The translations under genes were made by a program, and so were the position numbers. The notes below the pieces were generated by a model. It ran no database searches. It saw only the letters and a list, made by a program, of their open reading frames with translations, and was not told the DNA's origin. Shown here piece by piece: positions 14,541 to 16,534 of a stretch of 16,534 bases of DNA. This stretch comes from Planctomycetia bacterium (GTDB lineage Bacteria; Planctomycetota; Planctomycetia; Pirellulales; UBA1268). Location: NCBI GenBank assembly GCA_010027105.1, contig RGVT01000017.1, positions 1-16,534 on the forward strand, written 5' to 3'. The stretch's first letter is position 1. Each line of letters opens with the position of its first letter.

Positions 14541-14572
14541 CGCCCGCAGGGCCATCCCTGGCCCCCGCGGGC
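14541..14572 (+). terminator. Two-part hairpin 15 nt after the small secreted protein gene
   Basis: GCCCGC (14542-14547) pairs with GCGGGC (14567-14572), and GGGCCA (14549-14554) pairs with TGGCCC (14559-14564), around a TCCC loop with a small internal loop. No U-tract follows. The apex GGCCATCCCTGGCC is identical, in sense orientation, to the hairpin after tRNA-Ala at 9862-9897. Confidence 0.5.
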
Positions 14573-14642
14573 TCGGCGCGGCCGCGGGGCAAGCCGAGGT
14601 TGCCCCGAGCCGCGGTCGGCCGGCCGTCGCGCAAGCCCGTAG

Positions 14643-14660
14643 GACAGGCTTCAGCCTGTC
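14643..14660 (+). repeat. Short REP-like hairpin
   Basis: GACAGGC-TTCA-GCCTGTC has perfect 7-nt arms. The same arms (ACAGGC/GCCTGT) form the core of the repeats at 4286-4342 and 4604-4660, with a different loop. It begins the tandem array that follows. Confidence 0.7.
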
Positions 14661-14763
14661 ACCGCACGGCCAGTTTCAGCCTGTCACCGCACGGCCAGTT
14701 TCAGCCTGTCACCGCACGGCCAGCTTCAGCCTGTCACCGCACGGCCAGCTTCAGCCTGTCACC
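14650..14763 (+). repeat. 25-bp tandem repeat, four full copies and one partial
   Basis: The unit TTCAGCCTGTCACCGCACGG continues with CCAGT or CCAGC. Full copies lie at 14650-14674, 14675-14699, 14700-14724 and 14725-14749, and a partial copy at 14750-14763. Copies 1-2 end in T and 3-4 in C; all other positions agree. Only the first copy is preceded by the left arm that makes a hairpin. There are no spacers, so this is not CRISPR. Confidence 0.9.
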
Positions 14764-14915
14764 ACCCCGACGGGAATGCCGATCGTGCGGGTGGCGTGCG
14801 GTGCAGGCAAAGGATTTGCCCACGGGCGCCGAAGCGGTCGATGGCACCCTGTGACGGGGTCGGCCGAGGGAGCGGCCGCACTCGCGTAGCCTCACGTTGC
14901 CGGATCCAATTCGTC

Positions 14916-15800
14916 ATGGCGCCACGGACGGCCCGCTCGATGATGACGCTGGCGGTCTGCCTCGCCGCGGTCGTCGCAGCCCCCGCAGGCGCGCAAAGCC
15001 CGCGCGCGTGGGCGGGGTCGACGGTTACCCCGGCATCCCCGCCCGCAGCCGACGGCGACCGCGGGCCCGTCCGGGTCGCCGCGGCCCCCGCCCCGGCGAG
15101 CGCTGTCGCCGACACCGCCATCCCCACCGGGAACCTTCTGGCCACGATCCGCGACGGCGGCATCCTCATGGTGCCGCTGCTCGGTTGCTCGTTCCTGCTC
15201 GCCGCCTTCGGATTCGAGCGGATGGTGAGCCTGCGTACGAGCCGCGTGGTGCCGAAGCTCTTCACGACGCGGTTCATCGAGCAACTTCAGGCCGGGGCGC
15301 TCTCGCGCGGCGCGGCGCTCGACGCGTGCGACGAGAACGCCAGCCCGGCCGCGCGGGTGTTCGCGGCGGCGGTGCGGCGGTGGGGGCGGCCCACCGTGGA
15401 GATCGAGCAGGCTGCGATCGACGCCTGCGAGCGCGAGGTCAACCACCTGCGCCGCTACCGCCGCGTGTTCAACGGCATCGCCACGATCGGCCCGCTCCTC
15501 GGCCTGCTCGGCACGGTGTTCGGGCTCATCCGCTCGTTCAACGACGTGGCCGGCGCCGGCGCGATGGGCCGGCCCGACCTTCTGGCCCGCGGCTTCGGTG
15601 AGGCGCTGATCACGACGGCGATGGGCCTGCTGGTGGCGATTCCCGCGATGGTGCTGCACTGGGTGTTCACGAGCCGTGTCGACCGGCTGGCGATGCGGCT
15701 CGACGAAACCTGCCAGCAGGTGATCGACGAGATCTCGCTCGAGGCGGGAGCCGAGTCGCCCCCCGGCCGGTCGCGGCCGGCCGTGGCCGTGGGAGCCTGA
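14916..15800 (+). CDS. exbB: MotA/TolQ/ExbB-family proton channel protein with signal-like extension
   Basis: From ATG 14916 the protein is 294 aa. It begins with a signal-peptide-like segment (about 1-26, ending APAGAQ) and an Ala/Pro-rich periplasmic stretch to about 75. The first channel helix follows (GGILMVPLLGCSFLLAAFGFE, 81-101), then a cytoplasmic loop and two more helices, IGPLLGLLGTVFGLI at 191-205 and GEALITTAMGLLVAIPAMV at 228-246, which carry the conserved GLLGTVxG and E-A-L-x-T-T-A-x-G signatures. ExbB forms the pentameric channel that, with ExbD, harvests the proton gradient for TonB-type transport. The frame is open to 14796, but the added residues look non-coding. No clear Shine-Dalgarno is seen, and ATGs at 14940 and 14943 are alternatives. 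exbD starts 3 nt after the stop. Confidence 0.9.
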   Translation: MAPRTARSMMTLAVCLAAVVAAPAGAQSPRAWAGSTVTPASPPAADGDRGPVRVAAAPAPASAVADTAIPTGNLLATIRDGGILMVPLLGCSFLLAAFGFERMVSLRTSRVVPKLFTTRFIEQLQAGALSRGAALDACDENASPAARVFAAAVRRWGRPTVEIEQAAIDACEREVNHLRRYRRVFNGIATIGPLLGLLGTVFGLIRSFNDVAGAGAMGRPDLLARGFGEALITTAMGLLVAIPAMVLHWVFTSRVDRLAMRLDETCQQVIDEISLEAGAESPPGRSRPAVAVGA

Positions 15801-15803
15801 GCC

Positions 15804-16229
15804 ATGCCGCTCGTGCGCCTCTCCGACGACGAGGATCCGGCCCCGAACCTCGCGCCGATGATCGACGTCGTGCTCGTGCTCACGATCTTCTTCATGTGCG
15901 CCACGAAGTTTTCGGGCGACGAGCGGAAGTTCGACCTCGAACTGCCGCGGGTTGAGGCGGCCGCGGCCGTGTCGGGCGGCCACCCGGAGATCGTCGAGGT
16001 CGACGATGCCGGCGGCCTGCGGCTCGGCGGCGCCGAGGTGGCGATCGGCGACCTCGCCGCGCGGCTGGAGGCCCTCCGCGCGGAGCGGCCGGATCTCGCG
16101 GTGCTGATCCGCGGCGCGCAGGCCGTCACGCACGGCCGCATGGCGGAGGTCTACGAGGCCTGCCGCACCGCCGACGTGCGGCAGGTGGGCATCTCGGTGC
16201 AGGCGCGGGGCGAGACCAGGCGCCGCTAG
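15804..16229 (+). CDS. exbD: ExbD/TolR-family biopolymer transport protein
   Basis: The 141-aa protein has the ExbD/TolR layout: a short cytoplasmic N-terminus, one transmembrane helix with NLAPMIDVVLVLTIFFM at 15-31 and a periplasmic domain. Asp21 is the position of the essential proton-carrying aspartate. The periplasmic part ends with the usual VLIRGAQAVTHGRMAEVYEACRTADVRQVGIS pattern, here interrupted only in description by residues 100-133. GGGAG at 15791-15795 lies 8 nt before the ATG and overlaps the end of exbB, so the two are translationally coupled. The length is normal for the family. Confidence 0.94.
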   Translation: MPLVRLSDDEDPAPNLAPMIDVVLVLTIFFMCATKFSGDERKFDLELPRVEAAAAVSGGHPEIVEVDDAGGLRLGGAEVAIGDLAARLEALRAERPDLAVLIRGAQAVTHGRMAEVYEACRTADVRQVGISVQARGETRRR

Positions 16230-16259
16230 GGGGCGGCGCTCGAGGAGAGGCCCGGGCCG

Positions 16260-16534
16260 ATGGATCACCACTGGCTGCTCTGGGGAGGGCTCGGGGCGTG
16301 CCTCGCCGTTGGGATCGCCCTCTTGGCCCGCGCCCGCTGGCTGCAGTCGCAGACGCTGAAGAAGTGCATCGTGCTCTCCGTCGTGGTGCATGCGGCACTT
16401 GCGGTCGTGGCGGCGTTCGTCGGTGGATCGCGGCCGGCGTCGTGGGGCACGGCCGACGAGGGAAGGATGACGATGGAGGTGGTGCCCGTCGTGGAGCCGG
16501 CGGGCGAGGAGCTCGCGGCGCTGGAGCCGGCCGG
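16260..16534 (+). CDS. Membrane protein following exbBD, possibly TonB-like (runs off the window)
   Basis: ATG 16260 has GGAGAGG at 16244-16250 with 9 nt spacing and lies 30 nt after exbD, so it belongs to the same operon. The 91 visible residues show two hydrophobic segments: about 5-23 (LLWGGLGACLAVGIALLA) and 39-54 (LSVVVHAALAVVAAF), with a basic loop (RARWLQSQTLKKC) between them and a Glu/Pro/Val-rich stretch after. The second helix with its His and the acidic, Pro-containing follow-on recall TonB, but TonB normally has a single N-terminal helix. Two-helix proteins next to exbBD with larger periplasmic domains also occur in planctomycetes. The rest of the gene is needed to decide. Confidence 0.6.
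   Translation, partial: MDHHWLLWGGLGACLAVGIALLARARWLQSQTLKKCIVLSVVVHAALAVVAAFVGGSRPASWGTADEGRMTMEVVPVVEPAGEELAALEPA

Larger units (their letters stand above)
14536..14915 (+). other. Intergenic region with hairpins and tandem repeats
   Basis: No gene is supported here. The stretch contains a long hairpin (14541-14572), a short GACAGGC hairpin (14643-14660) and a 25-bp tandem repeat (14650-14763). The remaining 150 nt before exbB show no convincing promoter or Shine-Dalgarno. The open frame crossing the repeats encodes only repeat-derived Ser/Phe/His-rich peptide. Confidence 0.6.

Noticed and set aside
14650..14763. Tandem 25-bp repeat considered as a CRISPR array
   Set aside because: The copies are directly adjacent with no unique spacers, and no cas gene is present.

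Overview
The window is GC-rich throughout and looks like a chromosomal piece of a planctomycete, probably of the Pirellulales. The reasons are a PEP-CTERM sorting tail, an Lpg1974-type outer-membrane barrel with a long linker, a BON protein and a small secreted protein that resemble planctomycete-specific families, a TlpA-type redoxin with an N-terminal DxNxD region, short hairpin repeats scattered between genes, and a tRNA-Ile/tRNA-Ala pair with no rRNA beside it. No phage, plasmid, insertion sequence or CRISPR is visible. The genus cannot be named from the sequence.

Layout. 1-549 (minus): a comEA-like helix-hairpin-helix gene and the start of uvrB, overlapping by 4 nt. 548-1525 (plus): nadC, whose start codon shares a CATG with the favoured comEA start. 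1526-4180 (plus): a well-formed sigma70-type promoter, a leader of about 310 nt, a PEP-CTERM protein and an outer-membrane barrel protein. 4181-4729: non-coding, with two inverted pairs of a hairpin repeat lying downstream of the convergent barrel gene and rpsU. 4730-4924 (minus): rpsU with its promoter. 5123-7459 (plus): an MscS-type channel with a C-terminal cyclic-nucleotide-binding domain, followed 45 nt later by a class II cyclic-nucleotide phosphodiesterase. 7509-10153 (minus): promoter, tRNA-Ile(GAT), tRNA-Ala(TGC), hairpin, a stand-alone GGDEF protein and typA/bipA. 10296-14535 (plus): a TlpA-like thioredoxin-fold protein broken by a frameshift, a small membrane protein, a BON-domain protein, a strong terminator and a small secreted protein. 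14536-14915: hairpins and a 25-bp tandem repeat. 14916-16534 (plus): exbB, exbD and a third membrane protein cut by the window end, forming a Ton-type energy-transduction operon.

The most interesting functional unit is the channel/phosphodiesterase pair: one gene can sense a cyclic nucleotide and the next can destroy it. The second notable signal is a hairpin with a conserved apical 14-mer and different but still pairing lower arms. It occurs about 15 nt downstream of two unrelated transcription units in the same sense orientation and may mark 3' ends. A frameshift at a CCCC run in the thioredoxin gene needs checking against reads before that gene is called broken.
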